The notes under the pieces: generated by a model
Seen by the model: the letters and a program-made list of their open reading frames with translations, nothing else
What the model was told of the DNA's origin: nothing
The model's database searches: none
Shown: positions 1-5,723 of the stretch, piece by piece
How the letters are laid out: each line of letters starts with the position of its first letter
Numbering within the stretch: the stretch's first letter is position 1
Source: an uncultured bacterium
GTDB taxonomy: Bacteria > Bacillota_I > Bacilli_A > RF39 > UBA660
Reading direction: 5' to 3'
Length of the DNA stretch: 5,768 nt
Assembly: GCA_959020415.1 (NCBI GenBank)
Contig: CAUERX010000044.1
Location: 1 to 5,768, forward strand
Position numbers and translations under genes: made by a program

Positions 1-20
1 TACTATTGAATAGAAAGATT

Positions 21-55
21 ATTCTTGCTAGGCGGCAATTCTGTTTAGCAAGAGT
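21..55 (+). promoter_or_regulatory. Long RNA hairpin just upstream of the first gene's ribosome site
   Basis: Positions 23-30 (TCTTGCTA) pair perfectly with 46-53 (TAGCAAGA). The helix continues inward as 31-35 with 41-45 using three G-U pairs and two G-C pairs, closing on a 5-nt loop at 36-40. It continues outward as T22:G54 and A21:T55. That gives about 15 continuous pairs, and the G-U pairs suggest a structure acting in RNA. No T-run follows, so it is not a classical terminator. It ends 9 bases before the AAGGAGG at 65-71. It could be a leader element, an mRNA stabiliser or a weak terminator of an upstream gene. The function is not known. Confidence 0.5.
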
Positions 56-79
56 GTTTAATATAAGGAGGCTAGAGAT

Positions 80-865
80 ATGCTGATGGAAGGAACTGGA
101 ATATACTTTTGGTTACTTGTTTTAATATTTTTAATAGTATATATAACAGTAAAAATATCTTTAGGTTTCTTACTTACAAGAGCTAAAGAACAAGCATGGA
201 AAGCTTATGTACCTTTTTATACAACATTAGTATTAGTTGATTTATTAGGCCTTAAAAGAAGTGTATTTTATTTATCTTTGATACCTATAGTGAATTTATA
301 TTATTACTATATAATTATCTCTAAATTATTAGAAGGTTTTGCGCTTAATACTAAAGATGCTATATGGTATATTGTATTTCCAATGTATAAGTTTCCTGAA
401 CTTGCTTTTAAAAGGCCAAAATTTCGCTTAAATGAATATGATTTAACACAAGAATTTTTAGAAACACAAAATATACTGTTTTCAAAGCCACAAGATGAAT
501 TACCTGATGAGATTAATTTAATTAATCTTAACAATCAAGCAGAAGAAAATAGTGTTGATGGAACGGTAATCGCACCTTCTAACTATAATCAAATACCAGA
601 AAATATGGCTGCGGATAATTATGCTTCTGAAACAAATCCTTATTTAGATACTTCTTATAGTGGTGAATCAGTGTTTACTAATCCATCAATACCAGAAGAA
701 AAACAAGTAACTTATGTTGAAGCACCTAAGGAAAATAAGCCAGATGTTCAGAAACCTATTATTACGCCATTAAGTGATGGAAGACCGAAGGTTTGTCCAA
801 ATTGTGGGGCAAAATTATCACCAGAGGCAACAACTTGTTTTTTATGTGGCCAACATTTAAACTGA
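80..865 (+). CDS. DUF5684-like membrane protein with C-terminal zinc ribbon
   Basis: This is a 261-residue protein of unknown function. Residues about 9-32 form a strongly hydrophobic first membrane segment. Residues 36-110 resemble the DUF5684 membrane domain: the QAWKAYVPFY stretch, then LSLIPIVNLYYYY near 65-77, then a third hydrophobic patch near 94-103. Residues about 115-235 are rich in Asn, Glu, Pro and Ser and look disordered. The C-terminus is a zinc ribbon with cysteines 239, 242, 253 and 256 (CxxC-x10-CxxC), probably cytoplasmic. The ATG at 80 is chosen because AAGGAGG at 65-71 lies 8 bases before it; an in-frame ATG at 86 would also be within reach. The stop codon lies inside a terminator stem, so the gene is transcribed separately from obg. 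The DUF5684 assignment is from remembered family pattern, not a search. The domain layout suggests a membrane-anchored scaffold, but that is inference. Confidence 0.85.
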   Translation: MLMEGTGIYFWLLVLIFLIVYITVKISLGFLLTRAKEQAWKAYVPFYTTLVLVDLLGLKRSVFYLSLIPIVNLYYYYIIISKLLEGFALNTKDAIWYIVFPMYKFPELAFKRPKFRLNEYDLTQEFLETQNILFSKPQDELPDEINLINLNNQAEENSVDGTVIAPSNYNQIPENMAADNYASETNPYLDTSYSGESVFTNPSIPEEKQVTYVEAPKENKPDVQKPIITPLSDGRPKVCPNCGAKLSPEATTCFLCGQHLN

Positions 866-885
866 CAACTAGGTCGGTTTTTTAT
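859..885 (+). terminator. Intrinsic terminator overlapping the stop codon of the first gene
   Basis: AAACTGAC (859-866) pairs with GTCGGTTT (873-880) as 8 bp with one G-U pair around a 6-nt loop. A T-run at 878-883 follows. The TGA stop (863-865) is inside the 5' arm, so a ribosome finishing the gene would cover the hairpin while it forms. It separates the membrane-protein gene from obg. Confidence 0.75.
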
Positions 886-913
886 TGTGTTTAGAGGAGG
901 AATAAGGTATAAT
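885..913 (+). promoter_or_regulatory. Probable sigma-A-type promoter for obg
   Basis: A perfect TATAAT at 908-913 is preceded, with a 17-bp spacer, by TTGTGT at 885-890, which matches only the TTG of the -35 consensus. Transcription would start near 920, giving a leader of only about 19 bases. That leader holds the ribosome site GGTGAT at 928-933, 5 bases before the ATG. The -35 box overlaps the end of the preceding terminator's T-rich tail, so termination and initiation are packed together. Confidence 0.65.
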
Positions 914-938
914 TGTATATAAGGAATGGTGATTATAT

Positions 939-2210
939 ATGTTTGTTGATGAGGCAGTAGTAGAATTATTCGCTGGTAATGGTGGAAATGGTTGTAAAGC
1001 TTTTAGACGTGAAAAAGGAGAACCAATGGGGGGACCATTTGGTGGAAACGGCGGCCGTGGTTCAAACATTGTGTTTAAGGTAGATACAGGATTAAATACT
1101 TTGGTTGATTTTAAATATAAAAAAATTGTTAAAGGTGAACGTGGAGAAAATGGTTTAGGAAAAGGAATGCATGGTAAAAATGCTGAAGACGTTGTTATTA
1201 AAGTGCCGCTTGGGACAGTAATTACTGATGTTAATACAGGACTTATAATCGCTGATTTAACAAAAGTTGATGAAGAAATTATTGTAGCAACAGGAGGCCG
1301 TGGTGGGCGAGGCAATATTGCTTTTGCGACACGTACTAATCCAGCTCCAGATTTTGCTGAAAATGGGGAACCTGGTGAATACCGTAAAATAAAGTTGGAA
1401 TTGAAATTAATGGCTGATGTTGGATTGGTTGGGATGCCTAGTGTTGGTAAATCAACTATTATTTCTAAGGTTTCGGCGTCTAAACCAAAGATAGCTGATT
1501 ATCCATTTACAACATTGAAGCCTAATTTAGGCGTTGTTAAAGTGCAAGATGGGCGTTCATTTGTTCTTGCTGATTTACCAGGATTAATTGAAGGAGCTTC
1601 TTTAGGCCATGGTCTTGGTGATCAATTTTTGAAACATGTAGAACGCACTAGAGTAATTGCTCATATTGTTGATATGGGTGGATATACAGGCCGTGATCCT
1701 TACGAAGATTTTACCATTATTAATAATGAATTAAGATCGTTTAATGAAAAGATTATGGATAAGCCACAAATAATTGTAGCTAATAAAATGGATATGCCGG
1801 ATGCTCACGATAATTTAATTAAGTTTAAGGAAAAAGTGAATGTACCAGTTTATGAAATTTCAGCTGTTACTGGGCAAGGCTTACAAGCAGTACTTACTAA
1901 ATTAGCCGATATGTTAGATGGTATTGAGAAGACCAATTTATACGAAGAGGAAAAGTTTGAAAGTCATGTTATTTATAAATTTAAACAAGAAAAACCATTT
2001 ACGATTACTAAAGAGGATGATGTTTGGGTAATTAAAGGTAAAGAGGTAGAAAAATTAGTGGTAATGAGTCGTTTTGATACAAACGAAGCAGTTTTACGTT
2101 TTTCTAATAAGCTTCGTAAACTTGGTATTGATGATGAACTTCGAGAATTAGGTGTTCAAGATGGAGATACTGTTAGGATATTAGATTTTGAATTTGAATT
2201 TAGAGAGTAA
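939..2210 (+). CDS. obg: Obg family ribosome-assembly GTPase (Obg/CgtA)
   Basis: This is a 423-residue Obg GTPase of full family length. The family binds the large ribosomal subunit during assembly and links GTP/ppGpp levels to growth; it is cytoplasmic and usually essential. Residues 1-157 form the glycine-rich Obg fold, with NGGNG at 14-18 and GGNGGRG at 35-41. The G domain shows G1 GMPSVGKST at 165-173, switch I PFTT at 189-192, G3 DLPG at 212-215, G4 NKMD at 282-285 and G5 SAV at 308-310. Residues about 340-423 form the Obg C-terminal (OCT) domain, ending GDTVRILDFEFEF. All GTP-binding motifs are intact. The start at 939 is supported by GGTGAT 5 bases upstream and by alignment to the normal N-terminus (MFVDEA). 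The gene lies between two terminators and has its own promoter, so it appears monocistronic. In many Firmicutes obg follows rplU-rpmA; here a membrane-protein gene is directly upstream instead. Confidence 0.98.
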   Translation: MFVDEAVVELFAGNGGNGCKAFRREKGEPMGGPFGGNGGRGSNIVFKVDTGLNTLVDFKYKKIVKGERGENGLGKGMHGKNAEDVVIKVPLGTVITDVNTGLIIADLTKVDEEIIVATGGRGGRGNIAFATRTNPAPDFAENGEPGEYRKIKLELKLMADVGLVGMPSVGKSTIISKVSASKPKIADYPFTTLKPNLGVVKVQDGRSFVLADLPGLIEGASLGHGLGDQFLKHVERTRVIAHIVDMGGYTGRDPYEDFTIINNELRSFNEKIMDKPQIIVANKMDMPDAHDNLIKFKEKVNVPVYEISAVTGQGLQAVLTKLADMLDGIEKTNLYEEEKFESHVIYKFKQEKPFTITKEDDVWVIKGKEVEKLVVMSRFDTNEAVLRFSNKLRKLGIDDELRELGVQDGDTVRILDFEFEFRE

Positions 2211-2221
2211 CAAGTTAATTT

Positions 2222-2251
2222 AAGAGTATAGGAAGAACTATATTCTTTTTT
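2222..2251 (+). terminator. Intrinsic terminator of obg
   Basis: AAGAGTATA (2222-2230) pairs with TATATTCTT (2239-2247) as 9 bp with one G-U pair around an 8-nt loop. A T-run at 2246-2251 follows. It begins 12 bases after the obg stop codon. Confidence 0.75.
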
Positions 2252-2310
2252 GCCTACCATAATTTCCCACATTTTTATCAAAATATATACATAATTGTTT
2301 TGTACAATGA

Positions 2311-2363
2311 TAGTGGAGTTGATAAGAGACTCCCTACTACTGAAAGGATGGTGATAGATGTAG
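2311..2363 (+). promoter_or_regulatory. Leader element: hairpin, strong ribosome site and immediate ATG-TAG
   Basis: An imperfect hairpin spans 2311-2336: TAG (2311-2313) pairs with CTA (2334-2336), T2314 is bulged, and GGAGTT (2315-2320) pairs with GACTCC (2328-2333) with one G-U, around a 7-nt loop. Just downstream, AAGGATGGTGAT (2344-2355) differs from the ideal AAGGAGGTGAT by one inserted T. AAGGA lies 9 bases before an ATG (2358-2360) that is followed at once by the stop TAG. Whether the region is transcribed is uncertain: TACAAT at 2303-2308 is a possible -10 box, but no good -35 is seen. It may be a leader for the two-component operon or the remnant of a lost gene's start. Confidence 0.4.
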
Positions 2364-2380
2364 AAATCAAGAATAAATAG
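2348..2380 (+). CDS. Possible 10-codon upstream ORF (uncertain)
   Basis: ATG at 2348 opens a frame reading MVIDVEIKNK before TAG at 2378-2380, which ends 27 bases before the response-regulator start. Its ATG lies inside the ribosome-site-like sequence, and the AAGG just before it is too close for a good start. It could be a leader peptide but has no Cys, Trp, His or other codon run typical of attenuation. The same strong ribosome site would better serve the ATG-TAG at 2358. Coding status is doubtful. Confidence 0.15.
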   Translation: MVIDVEIKNK

Positions 2381-2389
2381 TGTTATACT
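2381..2389 (+). promoter_or_regulatory. Extended -10 promoter for the two-component operon
   Basis: TGTTATACT at 2381-2389 fits the extended -10 form TGnTATAAT with one mismatch. No good -35 is seen at the expected place (2361-2366 reads TAGAAA), as is common for extended -10 promoters and for activator-dependent ones. Transcription would begin near 2396, almost at the ribosome site GAGG (2396-2399), 8 bases before the ATG at 2408. This short transcript would skip the upstream hairpin leader. Confidence 0.55.
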
Positions 2390-2407
2390 ATAAATGAGGC
2401 GATAATA

Positions 2408-3061
2408 ATGTATAAGATCTGTTTAGTAGAAGACGAAGAAAATTTAAATAATTTGATTAAATCTTATCTAGAAAGAGCAGGATATGAAGTTGTACAGTAT
2501 TATAATGGAACAGATGCTTTAAATCACACGACGGATATTGTCGATTTATGGATATTAGATATTATGCTAGGTGATTCGGTTAGCGGATACGACATAATAA
2601 AAAAATTAAGAGAAAGCAGTGAAGTTCCGGTAATATTTACATCTGCTCGTGATCAAGAACTTGATAAAATTATTGGATTAGAACTCGGGAGTGACGACTA
2701 TGTTACAAAACCTTATTCCCCTAAGGAACTAGTACTTCGAGTTAATAATATAATTAAACGAACCTACAGCACCCAAACAGAAAAAATCAATTATGAAAAC
2801 TATGAAATAGATTTAGATAAAAGATTAGTAAATGATGGCTCAAAGGAAATCTCTCTCACTACTTTAGAGTTTGATTTACTAATAATGTTTTTACAGAACA
2901 AAAATAAATCATTTAGTAGAAATCAGATTTTGGAAAATGTTTGGGGTGAAAATTACTTTGGTAGTGATAGAGTAGTAGACGATTTAGTTAGAAGGCTTAG
3001 AAGAAAATTACCTAAACTTCGTTTAAATACAATCTATGGGTATGGATATAGATTATCATGA
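2408..3061 (+). CDS. cssR: CssR-like OmpR-family response regulator
   Basis: This is a 217-residue two-component response regulator, presumably phosphorylated by the kinase encoded next. The receiver domain (about 1-118) has the acidic pocket E8-D9, the phosphate-accepting D51 (WILDIML), the switch Ser S79 in FTSARD, Y98 and the invariant K101 (TKPYSPKEL). The winged-helix DNA-binding domain covers about 127-217, with the recognition helix in SDRVVDDLVRRLRRKL (186-201) and the C-terminal wing IYGYGYRL. DLWILDIML, VPVIFTSARD, LELGSDDY and the FGSDRVVDDLVRRLRRK block match B. subtilis CssR as I remember it more closely than generic PhoB-type regulators. CssR controls quality-control proteases such as HtrA in response to misfolded secreted protein. 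The start at 2408 gives a normal receiver N-terminus and has GAGG 8 bases upstream. The gene overlaps the kinase by ATGA. The CssR assignment is by recall, and targets here are unknown. Confidence 0.93.
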   Translation: MYKICLVEDEENLNNLIKSYLERAGYEVVQYYNGTDALNHTTDIVDLWILDIMLGDSVSGYDIIKKLRESSEVPVIFTSARDQELDKIIGLELGSDDYVTKPYSPKELVLRVNNIIKRTYSTQTEKINYENYEIDLDKRLVNDGSKEISLTTLEFDLLIMFLQNKNKSFSRNQILENVWGENYFGSDRVVDDLVRRLRRKLPKLRLNTIYGYGYRLS

Positions 3062-4317
3062 AATTAAAGCATAATTTATATCGCCAGTTAATTACAATTG
3101 TCTTAATAATGTTCGCACTTATTTATGTAAGTGTGGCAGTCATTTTACCAAAAACCTTAATCCCTATTTACGAAAAAAACATCTACTTTAACTTAAAGAT
3201 CCCATTAGATATAGTTCAAAGTAATATTGGCGATAGTAGTCTTGAAGACAATATAGCTTATATATTTGTTAAAGATAGTATTATTACGACTTCTAGTAAC
3301 TTATCTGATGTAATTAGTCTTCCGGCTAATCAGATTTTAGAGAAAATAAACAGCGATTATGGTAAGTTTGTTTACCATGGGAAAACGTATTATTACAATA
3401 CGAAAAGTGACGCTAATACATATAAAGTAGCAGTTACAAACAATAATTATGTATCGCAAATGAAAGCTGATATTTTAGCTTCATTAATGCCAGTATTATT
3501 GGTGACTTTATTAGTTATTTTAATTATTGTAGCTATGTGGTCACAGATACTTGCAGATAGAATAAAAAAATTAAAAGAGAAGGTGGATAATCTAGACAAT
3601 GACGACTATGTAGGTAAAATGCCTTACAAAGTCGATGATGAGATTGAAGATTTATCGCATGCTATTGATGAAATGAAAGAGACCCTCAAAGAGAATGAAG
3701 AATATAAGAATCAAATGTATCAAAATATTTCTCATGATTTTAAAACCCCTCTCACCGTTGTAAAATCGTATATTGAGGCAATTGAAGATGGCGTGCAAGA
3801 TGAAAAAAGCGGATTAAAAATTATTAAACAAGAAATTAAAAAATTAGAAATAAAAGTACACTCCTTACTATATTTAAACAAATTAACCTATATGAAAAAT
3901 ACGGATAACTACAAGCGCGACACGATAAATATTGTAGATATATTATCCGAGTCAGTAGAAAAATTTAAAGTCGCAAGGCCAGATATCAAATGGCAAATTA
4001 ATATTACTGACAAAAAAACAATATTTAATGGTTCACAAGATATGTGGGAAGCCATTGTTGATAATATTTTAAGTAACTTTATGCGTTATGCTAAAGAGGA
4101 AGTTAAAATAACTGTCAAAGGTCGCCAGATTATCTTTTACAATGATGGACCAAATATTGATGAGACAATTTTAAATGATATCTTTACCCCATATAAGAAG
4201 GGTATAAAAGGTCAATTCGGTTTAGGACTTTCAATTGTTAAAAAAACCGTTTCCCTACTAGGTTATGAAATTAGTGTTAAAAACGAAAAGACCGGTATCA
4301 GTTTTACAATAAAATAA
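3058..4317 (+). CDS. cssS: CssS-like membrane sensor histidine kinase
   Basis: This 419-residue sensor kinase is the expected partner of the preceding regulator. Membrane segments lie at about 11-31 and 140-163, flanking an extracytoplasmic sensor region of roughly 108 residues (32-139) with no domain I recognise. A HAMP linker (about 162-213) leads to the HisKA domain, with phospho-accepting H226 in NISHDFKTPL. The ATPase domain shows the N box around N336 and N340, NDGPN at 362-366 and the glycine lid GQFGLGLSI at 385-393. The C-terminal block (NDGPNI through KTGISFTI) closely matches B. subtilis CssS as I remember it, while the sensor region looks divergent. The start overlaps the regulator's stop as ATGA, with no strong ribosome site, which points to translational coupling. 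The family senses secretion or heat stress at the membrane; the exact signal here is inference. All catalytic residues are present. Confidence 0.92.
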   Translation: MKLKHNLYRQLITIVLIMFALIYVSVAVILPKTLIPIYEKNIYFNLKIPLDIVQSNIGDSSLEDNIAYIFVKDSIITTSSNLSDVISLPANQILEKINSDYGKFVYHGKTYYYNTKSDANTYKVAVTNNNYVSQMKADILASLMPVLLVTLLVILIIVAMWSQILADRIKKLKEKVDNLDNDDYVGKMPYKVDDEIEDLSHAIDEMKETLKENEEYKNQMYQNISHDFKTPLTVVKSYIEAIEDGVQDEKSGLKIIKQEIKKLEIKVHSLLYLNKLTYMKNTDNYKRDTINIVDILSESVEKFKVARPDIKWQINITDKKTIFNGSQDMWEAIVDNILSNFMRYAKEEVKITVKGRQIIFYNDGPNIDETILNDIFTPYKKGIKGQFGLGLSIVKKTVSLLGYEISVKNEKTGISFTIK

Positions 4318-4339
4318 GAGGACCCCACCTCTTATTTTT
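4311..4339 (+). terminator. Strong intrinsic terminator of the two-component operon
   Basis: AAAATAAGAGG (4311-4321) pairs perfectly with CCTCTTATTTT (4328-4338) as 11 bp around the loop ACCCCA. T-rich sequence follows (4335-4339 and 4341-4344). The TAA stop (4315-4317) sits in the 5' arm, so the hairpin starts within the last sense codons of the kinase. Confidence 0.88.
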
Positions 4340-4385
4340 ATTTTACATTTTTGTGAATTTGGACAGTCTTTGGGTAATATGACAT

Positions 4386-4414
4386 TTGCCTATATTGATT
4401 ACTTTTGTTATAAT
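4386..4414 (+). promoter_or_regulatory. Sigma-A-type promoter for the Fic gene
   Basis: TTGCCT (4386-4391, 4 of 6 consensus) and a perfect TATAAT (4409-4414) are separated by exactly 17 bp. Transcription should start near 4421, leaving a leader of about 14 bases made almost entirely of the ribosome site. The promoter follows the operon terminator, so the Fic gene is independently transcribed. Confidence 0.78.
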
Positions 4415-4422
4415 ATGTTACC

Positions 4423-4430
4423 AAGGTGAT
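4423..4430 (+). promoter_or_regulatory. Ribosome site that fixes the Fic start at 4435
   Basis: AAGGTGAT (4423-4430) contains GGTGAT, complementary to the 3' end of 16S rRNA, and ends 4 bases before ATG 4435. An in-frame GTG at 4426 would give three extra residues, but it lies inside this ribosome site and only about 5 bases from the predicted transcript start, so it is not the start. The obg site (GGTGAT, 5 bases before its ATG) has the same form. Confidence 0.75.
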
Positions 4431-4434
4431 TATT

Positions 4435-5613
4435 ATGAGTTCGAACGAAAGAGTTATATTGCCTTTACAGACAGAAGGCACTCCTTATTTTTATAAAAAG
4501 GAAAGTTTAATTGAGCTAAAAAAAGAGCTTGAGGAATTTTTATCTGGTCCTGGGAAATATATGGACGATAGAGAGGCTGCTGAAAGGTTTTTAGGTTGCC
4601 AGGAAATTCAAGCTAATAATAGTATAGAAGGCTATAATGATGATGCAAGTATGATAAGATCGGTTATTGCAGATGCCTACTGTAAAAAGGTACCAGAAAA
4701 GCGTCGAAAAATTATTAATAATTTATATCAAGGATATCAAAAAATTCTTAGAGGCGAACCAATAAATGAAAATACTTTAAAAGAGCTTTATGATGTTTTA
4801 TCAAATGGTTTATTAGCAGATTATGATTTAGCTAATATGGGGCGATTTTATCGTAATGGTGAAGTTGAAATTGATTTTTCTGGTATTTTAAGTGACGATG
4901 AAGATTATATTATTGGTAGTACAAGAATGGGAAAGTATAAAGATTATGGTGTTGCTCCTGAAGCTGTTAGTAGATATATGGATTCGTTGTTCTCATTTTT
5001 AGATGATGATAGTTATTTAGAGACGCCAACAGATTATTTTATTAAGTCGCAAATAGCCCATTATTATTTTGTTTATGTTCATCCTTATTTTGATGTTAAT
5101 GGAAGAACTGGTAGGACAATGTCAATGTGGTATTTACTTAATAATGAGGCTTATCCATATATAATTTTTAATAGAGCTATTCCATTATTTAAACGAAATT
5201 ACAATCAAGCCATTCGTGATACTAAAAAATTTAAGAATATGACTTTTTTCTTAAATTATATGTTATCTAATGTAAAAACCGAATTAGAAAAAGAATATAC
5301 GATAAGTTCAATAGAGAGTACTTTGTTTGAACCTCTTGATGATACTGAGTATCAGACATTGCGATATGTTCTATCGATGAATGGTCTTAGGACTAGTAAA
5401 GATTTCGCTTCGTTTTATAATAGATTGAATGATAAAAAGGGATATAGTTATATTGATGAACATATGATTGAACCGTTGATTGATAAGGATGTTTTAACAG
5501 TTGTAAGATATACGAGAAAGGGTCTTGATGGGAAGCGTTCTAATTATGTTTTTGAAATTAATCCTAATAGGGTAGATAGTGACCCAGGGGTAATAAAGAG
5601 ATTGCATTTATAA
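4435..5613 (+). CDS. Fic-domain protein, probable AMP-transferase with N-terminal inhibitory motif
   Basis: This is a 392-residue cytoplasmic Fic protein. Fic enzymes usually transfer AMP from ATP to a hydroxyl side chain of a target protein, and some remove AMP or use other nucleotides. The Fic motif is HPYFDVNGRTGR at 216-227, with catalytic H216, metal-binding D220, N222, and R224 and R227; the usual Gly before Asn is Val221. NNSIEG at 61-66 looks like the class II inhibitory helix, with E65 as the glutamate that would block ATP; the usual Ser/Thr four residues before it is Asn61. Residues about 142-175 probably form the target-docking flap. Residues about 300-375 look like a winged helix, as in many bacterial Fic proteins that may bind DNA or partners. 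No antitoxin gene is adjacent, which fits self-inhibition. The start at 4435 is set by the ribosome site. The target is unknown. Confidence 0.92.
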   Translation: MSSNERVILPLQTEGTPYFYKKESLIELKKELEEFLSGPGKYMDDREAAERFLGCQEIQANNSIEGYNDDASMIRSVIADAYCKKVPEKRRKIINNLYQGYQKILRGEPINENTLKELYDVLSNGLLADYDLANMGRFYRNGEVEIDFSGILSDDEDYIIGSTRMGKYKDYGVAPEAVSRYMDSLFSFLDDDSYLETPTDYFIKSQIAHYYFVYVHPYFDVNGRTGRTMSMWYLLNNEAYPYIIFNRAIPLFKRNYNQAIRDTKKFKNMTFFLNYMLSNVKTELEKEYTISSIESTLFEPLDDTEYQTLRYVLSMNGLRTSKDFASFYNRLNDKKGYSYIDEHMIEPLIDKDVLTVVRYTRKGLDGKRSNYVFEINPNRVDSDPGVIKRLHL

Positions 5614-5634
5614 AAAAGTATGTTATAACCCCAC

Positions 5635-5667
5635 AAACTCTAGTTATGATTTTAACTAGAGTTTTTT
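5635..5667 (+). terminator. Strong intrinsic terminator of the Fic gene
   Basis: AAACTCTAGTTA (5635-5646) pairs perfectly with TAACTAGAGTTT (5653-5664) as 12 bp around the loop TGATTT. A six-T run at 5662-5667 follows. It begins 21 bases after the Fic stop codon. Confidence 0.9.
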
Positions 5668-5688
5668 GTGAATTTTGAGTTGAAATAG

Positions 5689-5694
5689 TTGACA
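5689..5694 (+). promoter_or_regulatory. Perfect -35 box (TTGACA) before the poly-G tract
   Basis: TTGACA is an exact sigma-A -35 consensus and lies just after the Fic terminator, where a new promoter is expected. The best nearby -10-like sequence is TACAAA at 5719-5724 (4 of 6), but the spacer is 24 bp because 20 G lie between them. At this length the promoter should be weak or off. The downstream gene is outside the window. Confidence 0.4.
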
Positions 5695-5697
5695 ATA

Positions 5698-5717
5698 GGG
5701 GGGGGGGGGGGGGGGGG
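5698..5717 (+). repeat. Homopolymer tract of 20 G
   Basis: Twenty consecutive G residues sit in otherwise AT-rich DNA, three bases after the TTGACA. Such tracts change length by slipped-strand copying, and in promoter spacers they act as expression switches in some bacteria (the meningococcal porA promoter is the classic case). Poly-G is also a common artefact of two-colour Illumina chemistry, and the tract is only 51 bases from the window's end. The tract is plain in the sequence given; its true length and reality are uncertain. Confidence 0.6.
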
Positions 5718-5723
5718 ATACAA

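Noticed and set aside
2..13. Frame ending T-I-E-stop, possibly the end of an upstream gene such as the L27 gene often found before obg
   Set aside because: Three codons cannot identify a protein; the upstream gene is outside the window.
307..534. 75-codon open frame on the minus strand inside the first gene
   Set aside because: It lies fully within a well-supported + strand gene and has no recognisable domain.
869..1315. Long proline-rich open frame on the minus strand opposite the start of obg
   Set aside because: It is the antisense of the glycine-rich Obg fold (Gly codons read backwards as Pro) and has no ribosome site or family resemblance.
2300..2307. Perfect palindrome TTGTACAA as a possible operator for the regulator
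   Set aside because: It is short, occurs once, and OmpR-type regulators usually bind direct repeats; chance is likely in AT-rich DNA.
2219..2380. Open frame through the obg terminator and the leader, ending with the 10-codon ORF
   Set aside because: It runs through a clear terminator, has no upstream start with a ribosome site and resembles nothing I recognise.
863..3061. Mycoplasma-type code (TGA as Trp)
   Set aside because: TGA acts as a sensible stop for the first gene and the regulator, and tryptophans in all genes checked are TGG.
4426..4434. GTG start at 4426 for the Fic gene
   Set aside because: It lies within the ribosome site AAGGTGAT; ATG 4435 is correctly spaced.
4348..5675. Shared 13-mer TTTTTGTGAATTT after two terminators (4348-4360 and 5663-5675)
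   Set aside because: It is mostly T and A, extends from T-tracts and has no matching flanks; probably coincidence.
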